Assembly: GCA_033961575.1 (NCBI GenBank)
Contig: CM066734.1
Coordinates: 85,458,501-85,522,500 of the forward strand
Direction of reading: 5' to 3'
From: Aselliscus stoliczkanus
Lineage: Eukaryota; Chordata; Mammalia; Chiroptera; Hipposideridae
DNA length: 64,000 bases
This document shows, one piece after another, positions 1 to 12,839 of the stretch. The notes beneath the pieces were generated by a model. That model saw only the letters and a program-made list of their open reading frames with translations. It was not told the DNA's origin and made no database searches. The position numbers and the translations under genes are program-made. Every line of letters begins with the position of its first letter. Within the stretch, counting starts at the first letter, position 1.

Positions 1-299
1 TTATAATGCTGGTTGTAATTTCTAAAACATGGAGCTCTCCATATAAGGACTAAATAATGATAAGTGTGAAATAGTAGGAAGCATCCCTACTCCAGTGAAT
101 TCATTGTGTTCTCTCTGGAGAGAAAACAGTAACATAGAGAGAGTTAATGTGAGGATTTCTGGAATATTCTGAGAGGATCCATATTGAGAATGAAAGGCCA
201 GGTGGAAAAACCACCTCCAAATCCTAAGATAGTGGCAAGGACTTTCTCTATGGCTTTCACCCTTATATAATTCTGGCTGATCTTCACATCACAAATACA

Positions 300-378
300 C
301 ACACATAAAACAAAGCAAAACAAAACAAAACAAAAATAAACAAAAACAAACTAACAACAACAACAAAATAAACAAATG
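300..378. repeat. A-rich (AAAAC)n-like low-complexity tract
   Basis: Units of AAAAC, AAAATAAAC and AACAAC with almost no G or T. This could be the tail of a decayed retroposon. Confidence 0.8.
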
Positions 379-1542
379 AAGGGATTCCTGGGAGGAAAGA
401 AAAAATTCAGCAGGATAGTAAAGGTAGAAGTTAACGTCACAGAATAAGACAGAGAAAATAAAAAAAAGACATAGAAGTTCAAAGTAAAAGAATTTTAAAT
501 CCAGTTAAGAAAAATAGAAACATATTGAGTTGAAATGTAAAAACTTAAGACAGTATGTAAAGACTAGAATGTGTTTTAAATAAAATGGTGGATACATTTA
601 ATGAAAATAAAAGTTAATACTGAAGAAGTGAAAAACTGAAAACAAGTTGATGGCATTGAAAATTAAAATGAAATTTAAGATTTAAAAATGTAAATAAAGA
701 ACATTAAAACTAAAACAGTAGAAAGGATTAGGGGAATGTTTTTGAATAAAAGCAGTTCCGTTGGTAGGTACAGAGACCAGAGTAAGGGAGGAAGGAGTGG
801 GCAGGAGAGGAAATCAGCTGCCAGCAGATGACAAGCATATGACATAGTTACTGGGGAGGGAGCATCCAGTTTCCAAGTGGCACAGAGTCCCCAGTTGTGG
901 AGATGGTAGCCTTTACATCTGGAGTGCCATGACATCCTGATACCCCTGCCCTGAATCTCCTTCCCAGCCCTTCTGCCTTCTCATAATGGGAGACTTCTTT
1001 TTCTTTTATTTCTGCCCCCTTGCTTATCCCAGTACACTGGGAGTGGTTTTCTTTGTTTAAATGAGCAGCTGCTGACTGGTCTTCTGAACACAACAGTTAG
1101 GCTCATCTTCCGTCTACTAGTTTCTCTGGGTAACTGCGTGCAGAAACCAGTTGACTCAGCAGAGGAAAAAAGAAAAGCAGAGTAGTTCAGTGTGATGGAA
1201 GCAGAGGGTGAGAGAAAGAAGAGAACTTTTCAGGGATGAGACTAGAGGAGTTGGGAAGGACCAAACCATGAAGGCACTTGGAATCCCACAGCATGTGAGA
1301 AAAGAGAAGCAGAATGTATATAAGGGAACCTGCCTACCTCCCCCATTAGGTTTCTCTGTAATTGTTGAATCTATAACTCGGATTCTCAGGGAAATTGTAA
1401 AGATGGTCATCGGTTATTTGCTGAATTGATAAATGAATAACTAGAAGAAAAGTTATGATATAGTGACATTTATTGTAGGAGTCAGGAAGCAGGGAGTCCA
1501 CGGTTGGAAGCAATCAATAATTTGAAATGGAAGCAAATTGTG

Positions 1543-1559
1543 CTATTATTATTATTATT

Positions 1560-1600
<41 letters not shown>
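1543..1600. repeat. Compound trinucleotide microsatellite (ATT)n(ATC)n
   Basis: About six ATT units pass directly into thirteen ATC units. The minus strand would encode poly-Asn/Asp, but no gene is present. Confidence 0.95.
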
Positions 1601-1800
1601 AATTCATTGTTACTATTATCTTTGCCATTATGTATTGAGTGCCTTCAGTATACCAGCCTTTGAATATATTATTTTTGGTTCTCAAAAAACCTTGCAATGA
1701 AGGTATTCAAATTTTCTTTATATAGATGAGGGTCAGGGAGATTAAGTATCTCACCCACCATCACACAAACAAATGAGTGGAGGACCTAACTTGAACCAAA
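1600..1800. repeat. L2/MIR-type ancient repeat
   Basis: ATGTATTGAGTGCCTTCAGT, then TATAGATGAGGGTCAGGGAG and GGACCTAACTTGAACC keep the L2/MIR tail layout in degraded form. Confidence 0.55.
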
Positions 1801-3599
1801 GTAAGCTTGCCTTCAGTTTGTGCCCTTTTTAGGACATTAGAAGGAAAGTGAATTCCAGATTTTGCATTAATTAGCAGTAAACTCTGTCCTCCTCCTATAC
1901 CACCTTTGGGCCCTTGTGTTGAATCCCTTAAGCCAGACCATAGATGCTCCAAATGGGTGTTTGGAAATAGGATAATCTCACTGTGTAGGAACCAATAATG
2001 GTTAGTTTCTGAAACCTGGGACTTATGCTACCCAAGGCTCTTATGTGTAGGTCAGTGAATTTCATCATCATGAACTATATTATTTCTGTAGGAAAATATA
2101 TCCTGAGACAAAATCCACCAAATTCCAATGGTCCCTATTTCTCACTTTAAATAATTAATTTTTAAAAACTGATAAGTATTATTCAAAGATAGCATAAACT
2201 GATTTGACTATATATCTATCCCTACAGACTTGAATTATACAGAGACACAAACAAGTATAATGCTTTCTTTCAAGTGAAATCAAGTTTAGGTCTAATTAGA
2301 AGATTGAATAGGTGCAGTTGGATAGAAAAATAATACTTGTACTATTCTATTTCTTTTAAAATATTGATTTATTTTATTATTCAAGTAATATATAACATTG
2401 CAGAATATTAAGAAAATACAGAAGAGAAGAACGTTATAATACTTTTATTCCAACATGACAGAGATACCTATTTTAAATATATGTAATAGATAAGGAATAT
2501 ATAATGTCACATATGTATACAAGTGCACACTTCCATAACTGTCCTCCGTCCATCAGTCTATGGTTCTAATATTTAATAATAGAATAATAATGCACACTCT
2601 TATTACCTGCTTATACAAAATTTCAGTTCCAGCTATTATCCCCAGAATCCTCAAGGAAGAGCTTATGAAACTCACTTCACCTTTCCTACCCCCCAGGAAT
2701 TCTCCAGGCATGCTCCCTGGCACAGCTTCCGTGCCACTGGGAAGAGGCATACCTTCTGGATACCACTGTCTCCTGCTCAGCTGAACGCAGGCCCCTTGAT
2801 GTGACAAAGCTGCTTTATGTTTGGTTGTAAGAAAACAATGATACCCTCCACTGACCCCCAGGATTATATGTTTTTAGCAGGTGCCATGGCAGTGCAGCTT
2901 GTGTCTTAATGGTTTGCAGGACTTTAATGTTAAAGTACTTTTACAGCACTTCTTCAAAGAGTTATTCTATAATCCCCAATAACTCAGAAATGAGTCTAAT
3001 GGAGTCCTAGCTGGGGAACCACAGAATCTCTCTTGACTTCCACTGACCAACCCTTTCCTACTGAATGGAAGTCAGTGAGACTGACTTGCCTCAGGATGAG
3101 CCTCACAAGTACGGGCATACCTTGTGTTTCTTTTTTTAATTATATATTTTTCTTTCACATTTCCACTTTTGGTAATATTGTTGTCTATTTCTACATATGC
3201 AATAAATTCCATTATACTTGGTTTTTATTTCAGACAACCAATTATCTTTTAAAAATTAGGAAACAATAAAATACAATAAGTATGATAAGAAATATTTACC
3301 TGCAGAGTTACTATTTCTGACACTTTGCCTTCCTTTTTGAAGGCATTGTCTAGGTTGACAAATTTGTTTTTATTTTGGTACTTTATATGGCCTGTCTATT
3401 GTCTTGTATCTTGCACTGATTTTATGATAAATCAATGTAATTATGTATTAATGTTCCCCTGAAAACAATGTGTCTTTTCTCTAAGGCTGTTTTTAAGATT
3501 CTCTTTTAATAATTTGTTTTCAATACTTTGACTATAATATACCTAGGTATGGGTTTCCTTTGGTTATTTTACTTGATATACCTTGAGCTTGATACTTGG

Positions 3600-3925
3600 G
3601 GGATTAATATTTATCATAAAATTTGAAAAAGTTTGTCACTATTTCCTCAAAATTTTCCCTCCCCAATTTTGCATTCAGTACTTTGCTGAATTCATTTATC
3701 AGTCCTAATAATTTGTTTGTGGAATCTTTGGGGTTCTTTATATATAGCATCATGTCATCTGCAAATAATGACAGTTTTACTTCTTCCTTTTCAATTTGGA
3801 TACCTTCTATTAATTTTTCTTGTCTCATTGCTGTGGCTAGGACTTCCAGTATTATATTGAATAAAAGGGTGAAAATGGACATCCTTGTCTTGTTCCTGAT
3901 CTTAAGAAAAATGCTTTTAGCTTTA
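3600..3925 (-). mobile_element. LINE-1 ORF2 reverse-transcriptase fragment (degenerate)
   Basis: Minus-strand translation gives [20 protein letters not shown] followed by [20 protein letters not shown]. The FADDMML motif is the L1 variant of the YXDD reverse-transcriptase core, and the upstream [16 protein letters not shown] also fits L1 ORF2. The fragment covers only about 90 codons and is dead. Confidence 0.9.
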
Positions 3926-3949
3926 CACCATTGAGTGTGATGTTAGCTG

Positions 3950-4205
3950 TGGGTTTGTCCAGACATACTTCATTTTATTGTGCTTTTTCTATGGATTGAT
4001 GGTTTGTGCAACCCTGCATCAAACAAATCTATTGATGCCATTTTTTCCAACACCATTTTCTCACTTTGTGTTTATCTGTCACATTTTGGTAATTCTCACA
4101 ATATTTCAAACTTTTTTATTATTATATTTGTCATGGTGATCTGAGATCAGTGATCTTTGATGTTACTATTATAATGGTTTTGGGGTGCCACGGATGTTTA
4201 GGTAA
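3950..4205 (+). mobile_element. Ancient DNA-transposon fragment (Tigger/pogo-like)
   Basis: Segments such as TTTGTGCAACCCTGCATCAA, TCACATTTTGGTAATTCTCA and GATCAGTGATCTTTGATGTT resemble a widespread mammalian non-autonomous DNA transposon I remember as pogo-type. No terminal inverted repeats could be delimited, so the family assignment is tentative. Confidence 0.55.
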
Positions 4206-5060
4206 GCAGTAAAATACCAAGTTTTGGTTTAAAACAATAAATAAAGGGAAAGATAACAATGGAAGATTTAGAATACTATTTTATTAAATAGATACAAACT
4301 TGGTTATAATTTTAAATATTCAGCATGGTTGAAACACTTGTTTATAATAGTTGTTAGGGAAACTCATTTTGTGAGAAAAATCTGAGATGATTGTCAAGCC
4401 ACTGAAGTTTCAAATTGGTTGACTGGCTTTATCATTAATACCATGTTCAGGGCCCTCAACTTCCAGATGTGTATAGTTGTGATATTTATTTGGAAGCTAG
4501 TTGTTTATAAATGTTGTTTATAACAAATCTTATAGGAAAAACTATCTAATTTGCTATATAGCCTATTTAACATTCCATGCAATGAAAACAGAAAACAAAA
4601 TGTTTGCCCTAATAATAATTACATAAAGAAAATTAAATTTGATATAATACTTACATTGAAGAGATGTGTTTGAAGAAAATTATGTTGAATAAAACATGAA
4701 GCTGGAGATAGACATTGTGAAAACTATGAAGTCTTTTTGAGGGCCTCTAAACTTAGAAGTGGGGGTGATAAAAAGGTATGGGTGGTGTGCATCCTTAAGT
4801 AAGTAAGGCTGGCCTTCTAGAATTCAGGAAGTGCGTGTATTTTTGCTCTTCATTTCTGATTCAGGCTTCTCAGCAACCTTGTGAAGCAGAAATCATATGC
4901 AACAGAGATGCAGTTCCAATCAATTATTGTGGATTTCACTCACCTGATGTAAAAGTGCTGCCAAGTAGAAAAAAGTGAAATGTGTTTCCAAGAAGAGGTA
5001 CCCCTGTTTCCTTGTCTATTTTCTTTGCACTCTTAGGGCTTAATAAAAATTTTTTAAAAA

Positions 5061-5199
5061 GGGGCCAGCCGAATGGCTCAGTTGGTTAAGAGCTTGCTCA
5101 AGAGTGTGAGCTGAGCTCTGAGCAACAACAGCGCAAGCTGAGCTGCCACTAAGCTGCCAATAGGTGGCAGGATGGCTCAGCTAAAAAAAAAAAAAAAAT
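5061..5199 (+). mobile_element. tRNA-derived SINE, short-bodied family A
   Basis: The tRNA-like head GGGGCCAGCCGAATGGCTCA is followed by an A-box-like GTTGGTTAAGAGC, a body ending GGTGGCAGGATGGCTCAGCT and a 16-A tail. It closely matches the minus-strand copy at 7287-7430, so the two define a subfamily that lacks the CACTGCCCTC end seen in the other SINEs. Confidence 0.8.
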
Positions 5200-6134
5200 T
5201 TCCTATTCCAATCATGAGTGGATTAGGAGAAAATCACAGTCTAGATGTATTGGTGTAATTGATTATATTTGGTTTTAGGATATATTAATAGCTATATTTA
5301 TTTGAGGAGACTAGGAGTGTTAGACATAAATAAAAATGAATACAAGAGTCATGGCACCAGATAGACTAGGTGTGTTTGTAATTGGGGTTGGGAAAAAGAA
5401 GGATAGATTGAAGACTTTAGTAATTGTAGAGAAACGGTGTCCTTGGAAATACAGAAAAATTTATAAGAAATAACAGGTTAAGGGCCTGTCTGAGCAAACT
5501 GCAGTTTTGTTCTAGAAATTTCTGAGGGCACAATCAATAAGAGTCACCAAATGTAATTTGGGGCTTAACTAGGGAACCTAACGGTTTCATTTTCTCAGTA
5601 GCCGGAAGATCATTAGAATAGGAGTTGGAGAGCAGAGAGAGGAAAGAGCAATAACCAGAAAAGAGTGCCTATCTGTGCATACACATCAAACTGACTACCA
5701 GGAGACTATTTTCTGTAATCTAATGGCATACAGTTAACAAGTAAGTTATTTTTCATAAGACAATAAAGTTGTGTTACTTAAATTTCAAAGAATATCATGG
5801 TGGCATAGAATATTCACGTAAATTCATGTAGGGGACTTGGGATGGACTGCTCTCCCAGGGACATGACTTGAGGAGCAGAAACTTGGATACAGTGGATAAT
5901 AGTATCTGAGTAAAGGAATGCAAGCGTGCAGTTTAAAATATAAAACAAAGCAGCCTTTATAGTCAAAACAAGCCAGGGCTGGTTAGGACAGTGGATAAGT
6001 TTAGCAATGGCCCAGAAAAATGATTTCACAGGTAGCAATTTTCATAAATGCCTTAATTACTTTTGGTGACTCTTCTCTACCTATTCAGCAAAACTGTACA
6101 TGTATGTTATATTAAAAGTCATATATCTGTAGTC

Positions 6135-6275
6135 TAGTCAAGGGTAGGCAAACCACAGTCCTCAGGCTAAATTGATTCCATTTCCTGTTATTGTCAGTAA
6201 GGTTGTATTGGAACACAGCCATGCCTATTTACTTGGAAAATTATTTACAGCAGTACCATGAATGAATTGACCAAT
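6135..6275 (+). mobile_element. hAT-like non-autonomous DNA transposon fragment
   Basis: The pattern GTAGGCAAACCACAGTCCTC followed by TTGTATTGGAACACAGCCAT and GCCTATTTACTTG matches a common mammalian hAT-type repeat, recalled rather than searched. It shares the TATTGGAACACAGCCA-type block with the copy at 39530-39720. Confidence 0.55.
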
Positions 6276-7162
6276 TGGTTCCTGACTCATCCTGTGCCTC
6301 CTAAAAGGTGTCAAGATTAAATGAGATATCTTTTCTTACCTACTATCAACTATAGAAAATCATACTACATTTATTTAGTTTTGTATGTTTGGACTATGAT
6401 TTCTTAGTATATCCTTTTTTGAGAGGTTCTAATTGTCTTTCTTTTTCCATGTTCACAAATAAAGCACCTAGTTTAATCACACCACTAAAATATTTCAGCT
6501 TCATCATACAGTTTTTGTAATAGAATATTCTATCATCATAAAGCTGTATTTCAAAAAGTCCTCTGAGTTAATCTTTCACTTTGAATCGAGTAATTTCTAG
6601 GACTGATTCATGTTGTCCACATGAGGTTTCTTTTCAGTGTAATCTTAGGTAAATTTAATTATTTCTAAAATCCTTTTTTTTTTCTTGGATTAAGTTTTGT
6701 TGGGCTGCATTATATATGTGTATGTATGTATTTTGTTTTTCAGAATGGGCACATGGAATATAAGCTTTCTGGGTCCTTGCATTTATAAATATTATTTTAT
6801 CCAAATAGTTGCTCAATATTTTTGCTGGTATGTCATTTGGGGCTCTTAAATTGTAAATAATAAGATCAAATTCTGATTAACCTAAGTAAAAATTAGTTTA
6901 TTGAAAGGGTAGTGGTAGCTTCAGGAATCTTTAGGAAGTTTTTGAAAAGCAGAAATCTTGAAAAACAGGCTTCACAGTACACAAGAACAAAAGCAACTCA
7001 GAAATCAATGACTTTTTGGTCTTTTACTCCTGGTACATCTACTCATGTCACTATTTTGAGATCCTATCTCTGCACTTTGGTATATTGGTTAATATCATAC
7101 CAATGGCTTTCCTTTTATTTTTTTCCCCTGAAGTTCATCAATATCTCTTACATTAATGGTGA

Positions 7163-7286
7163 TCTTTCTTTCTTCCTTTCTTTTTTTCTTTCTTTTTTTC
7201 TTTCTTTCTTTCTTTCTTGGCATCAATTCTCTATTTTTTTTCTTTTTATTTTTTTTTTATTTTTGCTGTTATCGCATTGGAATTTT
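7163..7286. repeat. Pyrimidine tract (CTTT)n and T runs, ending in the SINE target site
   Basis: Repeated CTTT/TTTC units to about 7220, then T-rich sequence leading to the duplicated target site of the SINE at 7287. Confidence 0.85.
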
Positions 7287-7430
7287 TTTTTTTTTTAGTT
7301 GAGCCATCCTGCCACCTGTTGGTAGCTTAGCGGCAGCTCAACTTGGGATTGGCATCGAACTGCTGTTGCTCAGAGCTCAGTTCGCACTCTTGAGTGAGCT
7401 CTTAACCAACTGAGCCACTCGGTCAGCCCT
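7287..7430 (-). mobile_element. tRNA-derived SINE, short-bodied family A, with target-site duplication
   Basis: The reverse complement reads AGGGCTGACCGAGTGGCTCA through GTTGGTTAAGAGCTCACTC to a body ending GGTGGCAGGATGGCTCAACT and poly(A). Twelve-base direct repeats CATTGGAATTTT flank it at 7275-7286 and 7433-7444, a target-site duplication from L1-mediated insertion. Confidence 0.88.
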
Positions 7431-9459
7431 TCCATTGGAATTTTGAAAGAGATGAAAGACAACACATTTTAAAAGGATATTGGCAAACTGTTATTTCCAA
7501 AGAGTAGAATGAAAAACTAATTGAAAAGCATGTCCCCACGAGATATGGAGAAATAGATTGGCAATGCTTTATCCCTAAGTCTTAGGATAGGTGACATGTT
7601 AGCCTTCTCTCAATATATCTAGGATTATAGGATATCAAAAGGTGGCTGATTTGGTCTCAGTGCAAGGAAGATGTTTCCTCTTTCTTTTCTCCATTATCTG
7701 CACTTCATCATATGAGTTCATGTTTTGTATTTCGAAGTCTTGCTTGGGCCTTACCTCAAGATGTAGAGTTATCATCATTTCTTATTACATGTAGGGCATT
7801 CTTCATTATTATAATGCCTTCCTTATACCTTAGCCTTATCAGAAATTCTTTTTGCCACAGTATTTGTTATCATAACAAACTAGAAATTTACTAAGGAACT
7901 ATGGAATAAATGAGGTCAGGAATGACAAACATAGAGAAATGGACTTCCTCCACTATTGTTAGGTTTAGAGAAAATGAACAAGATTAAATATGGGGGTCTT
8001 GCAGTTGCTTATGGGAAAATTTCCCAGGGAGGTTGATTTTAAAAAGCCTGAGTTATCAAACAAGTGAGAATACTTTAAACTCCAGGTATTTTTTTTTTAA
8101 TGAGCCTAAATAAATTCCAATCTCTCTAGATGATTTAGGTGTGGTGTTGTTTGAGGGCAGAAAGAAGGACTAAATTAATAGACTTCTAACCATTCTCCAA
8201 AGCATCGTAGGGGCTTTTAGGGGTGCAAGTTGTCTAACACTCAGGGTGTGTGCGTGTGCACGTGGGCTCACGCGCTCATCTCTTAGCCATGGAGTTCTGA
8301 AGCTCCCATTCCTACTTTGCTAAAGATCTCACTTTTATATATCTGGGCTTCCACACATGATTTTTATAATATTTGAATAAGGACTATACAGGTAAAAATT
8401 TGGGAAAACTGCTGGAATTTATACATATAGAGGTTACAACAGTATATATGAAAGAGATAGAGATATTCTAATCAGTGGTTTGTTCCTCTTGAGTCCCTGT
8501 ATTTGACTGCATGATGATTATGCAGGGGTTAGTCCAGAGCAGTTTTAAGATTCACTGAGAAGCTGATGTCCATTTTTACCCTGCAGCAAAAGAATCCCAC
8601 ATTTTTGTGAGGAGGGAGCAAATTTTTATTTATTCCAGGTCTTGGGTCCTAAAAGTTAGAGAGGCATTGCAGTTAATTAAATCTTTAAGCTAACGGACTA
8701 GTCCTGTGAGAAATTCTAAGGCCTTGAGATGCAGGCACATTAGAATCCAACTCAGGCATACAACAGGGAAGTCTTAAAGATATTCTATTTGGGGATCATA
8801 GCTGTGAAGGTATTTTTGTTTGTTTTCCTCTCTCTCTCCCTCACAAATGTGCTTATTTGCTTTTTTCATTAGGAGTTGAAACTGATCGAAAAGTGCCAGT
8901 CTCTTTTGGGAGGTAAATTATTCCAGAAAACATCAACATAGGATCTTTGCTGAGACCTGCGTTTTATTTCTCATGTCTAATATGCAAAATAAAATAAGAA
9001 TCAACAAAATAATTTTTCAGCTATTCTCAATGTTACTCAAGAACACTAACCAGTCTACACTAAATCTTTCCTTCTTACTCAGCAGAGAAATCTACTTATT
9101 GTTACCTTCATACAACCCAGGGAAGAATTCTCCCTTCTCTCCTAATCTTCCTGCTTCCTAGAAGCAATAGAAATGTGAAACCAATGGGCCTTTGTGAAGC
9201 CTAAGATAGATGCAATGGGCTGCCGCATCTACTGGGAACTGGCTGTTGGATTTTCAGAGAAAAAGACCCCAAGTGCAACTGGAGTTTTTGTTTATATCTC
9301 TTAAAAGTGATGATTGATGAATTGAATGAAATGTGCTTTTTAATAAAGTTACCTTCATAACTCTTTTGCCTTTCATCTTTACCCTGTGTATGTGATGCTG
9401 TCATTAGAACCAAGGGTTCCTAATATATTTCTATTAATTTGGGCTTTCACTGATGATTT

Positions 9460-9707
9460 TTTTTATTGGGAATTGGAGAAGGGGAACAACCAAGTTGTTG
9501 TCCATCATTCTTAGTTGTGGAGGGTCCAGCTAGCTCAGCTCCAAGTCCAGTCGCCATCCGCCTCCCGATGGCAGCTCCCAGCTGCTCAGCTCAAGGTGCC
9601 GTGTTCAATCTTAGGGGGGTGGGCACAGCCCATCATCCCATGTGGGACTCGAACCAGCAACCTTGTTATGAGTGCATTCTTTCACCACTGAGAAAATCTG
9701 TCCGACC
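9460..9707 (-). mobile_element. tRNA-derived SINE, diverged long type
   Basis: The minus-strand element has a poly(A) tail (TTTTTTTTATT on the plus strand). Its 3' part includes TTGTTCCCCTTCTCCAATTC, a B-box-like GGTTCGAGTCCCACATGGG and a head ending near 9707 in GGTCGGACAG. The flanking 13-bp duplication TCACTGATGATTT is at 9447-9459 and 9708-9720. The body differs from the other SINEs here. Confidence 0.85.
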
Positions 9708-10409
9708 TCACTGATGATTTCTAATAGTAGTCTTTTCCCTGGAAATCCTGGCATAAATGAAATAAAGAACTTATTATTTGGACTTATTTTTACTTTTCCA
9801 GGTGTTTTGGGGATAATAAAAAATAATCAATAATAGTTTACTACTTCATAAATAAGTGAATTATTTTGATTAGAGAAAAAATTTAATTCTCATTATAGTG
9901 CTCTTTACTGGATTGTAAATAGTATTCCTCACTCCAGTGATTTCAACATGTTCCTATACATTAGCAAGTTAAATCCAATAATCAGATATTAAATACGTAT
10001 TACATTCAATATTAAACACTGTGCTAGGTGCTGCAGGGAGTAACATGAATATGATTAAGACCAGATAACTCATGAATTCATACAAGATATAAACACATAA
10101 GGGTTTATAATAAAGGGTAAATTTCAAATTTCCAGTGTCACAAGAGCAGAGCTAACTGATAATGTGGTGCACAGGAGTTTGAGATCACACAGCGTCACAA
10201 AGACCAGGAGAGATCATGGGAGAAGTGACCCTGGTGAAGGACTAGACAGTGGGCATGGTTTCAACAGAGAGACATGTGAGATGTTTCACAGAATGGTGAG
10301 TGAGCCAGTTTGACTAGTTTTAAGACAAGAATTAAGTAGTTGTGGGCATAAACTTTAGTGGAAGATAGGGCTACAATAATGGGTGGGGACATATTATAGT
10401 TTAATTGTA

Positions 10410-10575
10410 ACAGCTAATATTTATCACACACTTCTGTGCAAAGTGCCAGCCATGTATTATTATCATATTGTATTATTATATGTATTATGCCTATAACTCC
10501 ACAACCATCCCATGAGGTAGACACTATTATTCCCATTTTACAAATGAGGACACATAAGAATGCCAGATTGAGGGA
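10410..10575. repeat. L2/MIR-type ancient repeat
   Basis: CAACCATCCCATGAGGTAGA, CACTATTATTCCCATTTTAC and AAATGAGGACACATAAG are a recognisable L2/MIR tail. It lies just before the MIR at 10600. Confidence 0.7.
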
Positions 10576-10599
10576 GTGTAGTTTAGGGTGAGGTCATAG

Positions 10600-10830
10600 A
10601 TTATGATGGTTAAAAGTGTGGACTCTGGAGGCGTACATTCAAATCCTACCTACCTCTTCTTCTAAAGACTTTAGCAAATCTCCTACCCTCTTCATGGCTT
10701 ACTTTCATCATCTACAAAACTGGGTTGAAAGAGTAATTTCCTCAAGGTATAATAATGAACATTAAATGAGTTGATATATGTAAAGCGTTAAAATAATGGT
10801 TGGCAAATGGTAAGTGCTATTAGTTTGAAC
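10600..10830 (+). repeat. MIR SINE fragment
   Basis: GGACTCTGGAGGCGTACATT, a degraded core, ACTGGGTTGAAAGAGTAATT and GTAAAGCGTTAAAATAATGG with a final GTAAGTGCTATTAG follow the MIR consensus order. Confidence 0.7.
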
Positions 10831-11564
10831 AATGAGAAATTGCTGCTTTCTAGATCAAATATCAACAATTGCAAATGGCTCATTCTATTCAGTGTTAGCT
10901 ATTATTACTAATTTAGAAGACAAATGGATACTGCTGAAGAGTTTTGTCCTGTTTAATTGCATCATATTCCTTTGTTTCATTCATATGTAGATATGCCAAT
11001 ATAGTAGTTACACCTGCCATTTTTTCCACCTCATCAACTGCCTTGCAAATGGACTTCTTTCCCCTTCAGTTCCTGAAACCAATCTGAAAAGCCCTAAATA
11101 AAATTCTGTAGTAACACTGTCTAATTGTTTCATACAGCCAAGAGATAATATAATACAGCATCATATTAAGGAAAACCATGTAGAAAAGATTCTGTACACA
11201 TTTCTTTAGCTACTAGATCAGATTTGTGAAAATGGAGGCATATGTACAATGGATTTTACAAAAATGTTTGAGATACTTCATTCACTCATTCATTCAGTTC
11301 TATATTCAACTGATATTTATGGAGCACATCCTGCACACAAGACACAACAACTAGGTACAGCAAAATATACAAAGATAAATGTGACAGGTCCTCTACCATT
11401 AATAAATATAACATTATTTGGAATTCAATTTGAACTACCATGTAACTGGTGGTGAAATATTTGGACCATCTAAAACAAGGAAAATGGTTTTGTGACAGTA
11501 ATTCATAGTCTACTATTATGCAAAGATGACTCTGAAGTGAACAGATTTTTTTCTCAGAAATTGT

Positions 11565-12045
11565 ATTAGTTATCTATTGTGAAGGAATAATCCTAAAATT
11601 TAGCAGGGTACTACAACACACATTTTCTGAGGACCAGGAACCTGGAGTTGTTTGGCTGGGTTTTCTGGCTCAGGGTCCTTCATGAGGTTGTGGTTAAATT
11701 ATTCGATAGGGCTGTAGTCATCCAAAGGCTTGACTGGGGCTAGCACAAGGCCCACTCAGATAGCTGTGGATAGGAGGCTCCAATTCCTTGCTGGCTTTTG
11801 GCAAAAAGGTCTCTTCCATTCTGATCATGTAGACCTTTCTCCAGGGCTGCTCTGGACATGGCAGTTGGCCTCTCTCAGGGTCAGTGATCCATGGCAGTGA
11901 GCAAGGTGGACACCACAGTGATTTTTATGACCTAGTCTCCAAAATTGCACACTGTCCCATTCTGCTTTCCTCTATTTATTAGAATTTTGTCACTAAGTCC
12001 AATCCATTTGCAAGATAAGGAAAATTAGGCTATACCTCTTGAAAG
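11565..12045 (-). mobile_element. MaLR-like (MLT1-type) LTR remnant
   Basis: The plus strand reads TATTAGTTATCTATTGTGAA then TTTAGCAGGGTACTACAACA, and later TGACTGGGGCTAGCACAAGG. This is the pattern of a reverse-oriented old ERVL-MaLR LTR or related repeat. It is a solo non-coding remnant; the exact subfamily is not resolved. Confidence 0.5.
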
Positions 12046-12159
12046 AAGGAGTATGAAAGAAGTGATGCTAATGTCTCATTTAAATAATTTAATTGAACTT
12101 TTTTGCATCTAGTAGAATTCTGTATTTGCATGACTTGCTACTTTTTGTTGGTAACTTTT

Positions 12160-12785
12160 CAATAATAACTTTTCTATTTCCTGATTTAAAAAAGTAACCC
12201 ATGTTCACTAGAGAATATTTAAGAAGCATAGAAAAAAAGGTGAACCACCCAAAATTCTACAATCCAGACATAACCACATTTAACATATTGTCTTTAGTTT
12301 GTGAGTTGTATTAACAAATATTAGTGTTCACACACATATAAACACATATTTTTATGGATAGTAACTATTTGGGAATATTTGTGTGTATATTCTTATTTAG
12401 ATACACAAGGAGAATTTATTCCTATAATTAAAATTTATTTGGAAACAATTCTAATATCTGCATAACATTCTATGGATAAATGCTTCTTTCCTTTACTCTT
12501 TCTATTTTTGATAGTGTAGGCAATTTACTTCCTTTTATCACAATAAGTCAGAATATAGCAAGTATCTTTGCATAATGTCTTTGTATGTCTGATTATTTCA
12601 ATATAAGATCCTAAAAGTAGAATTATAGGAGGAATTTACTGCTCAGTTGTTTTCAAGAGAAATTATATATATTTGTATATCTACCAGTAGTTTGAAAGCC
12701 CATCTCATTGTAATTTGTTGAGTAACATTATCATTTCTTAATCTTTACTAAATTAAAGATCAAAAGGATATTTCACTTTGCTTTA
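12160..12785 (-). mobile_element. L1M-type LINE-1 3' region
   Basis: The plus strand shows the reverse complement of an old L1 3' region: AAAAAGTAACCCATGTTCAC, CCAAAATTCTACAATCCAGA, then TATCTTTGCATAATGTCTTT and AATATAAGATCCTAAAAGTA. Family recall only. Confidence 0.6.
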
Positions 12786-12839
12786 CTTTGTGTTTTGTTG
12801 ATATGCCATTTATTTAATGCCCTTCCACCCCAAATACAT

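Noticed and set aside
1482..1697. Minus-strand ORF with poly-Asp/Asn
   Set aside because: It is the translation of the ATC/ATT microsatellite.
6912..7298. 128-codon plus-strand ORF
   Set aside because: Its second half is the translated CTTT pyrimidine tract; the first half shows no recognisable domain.
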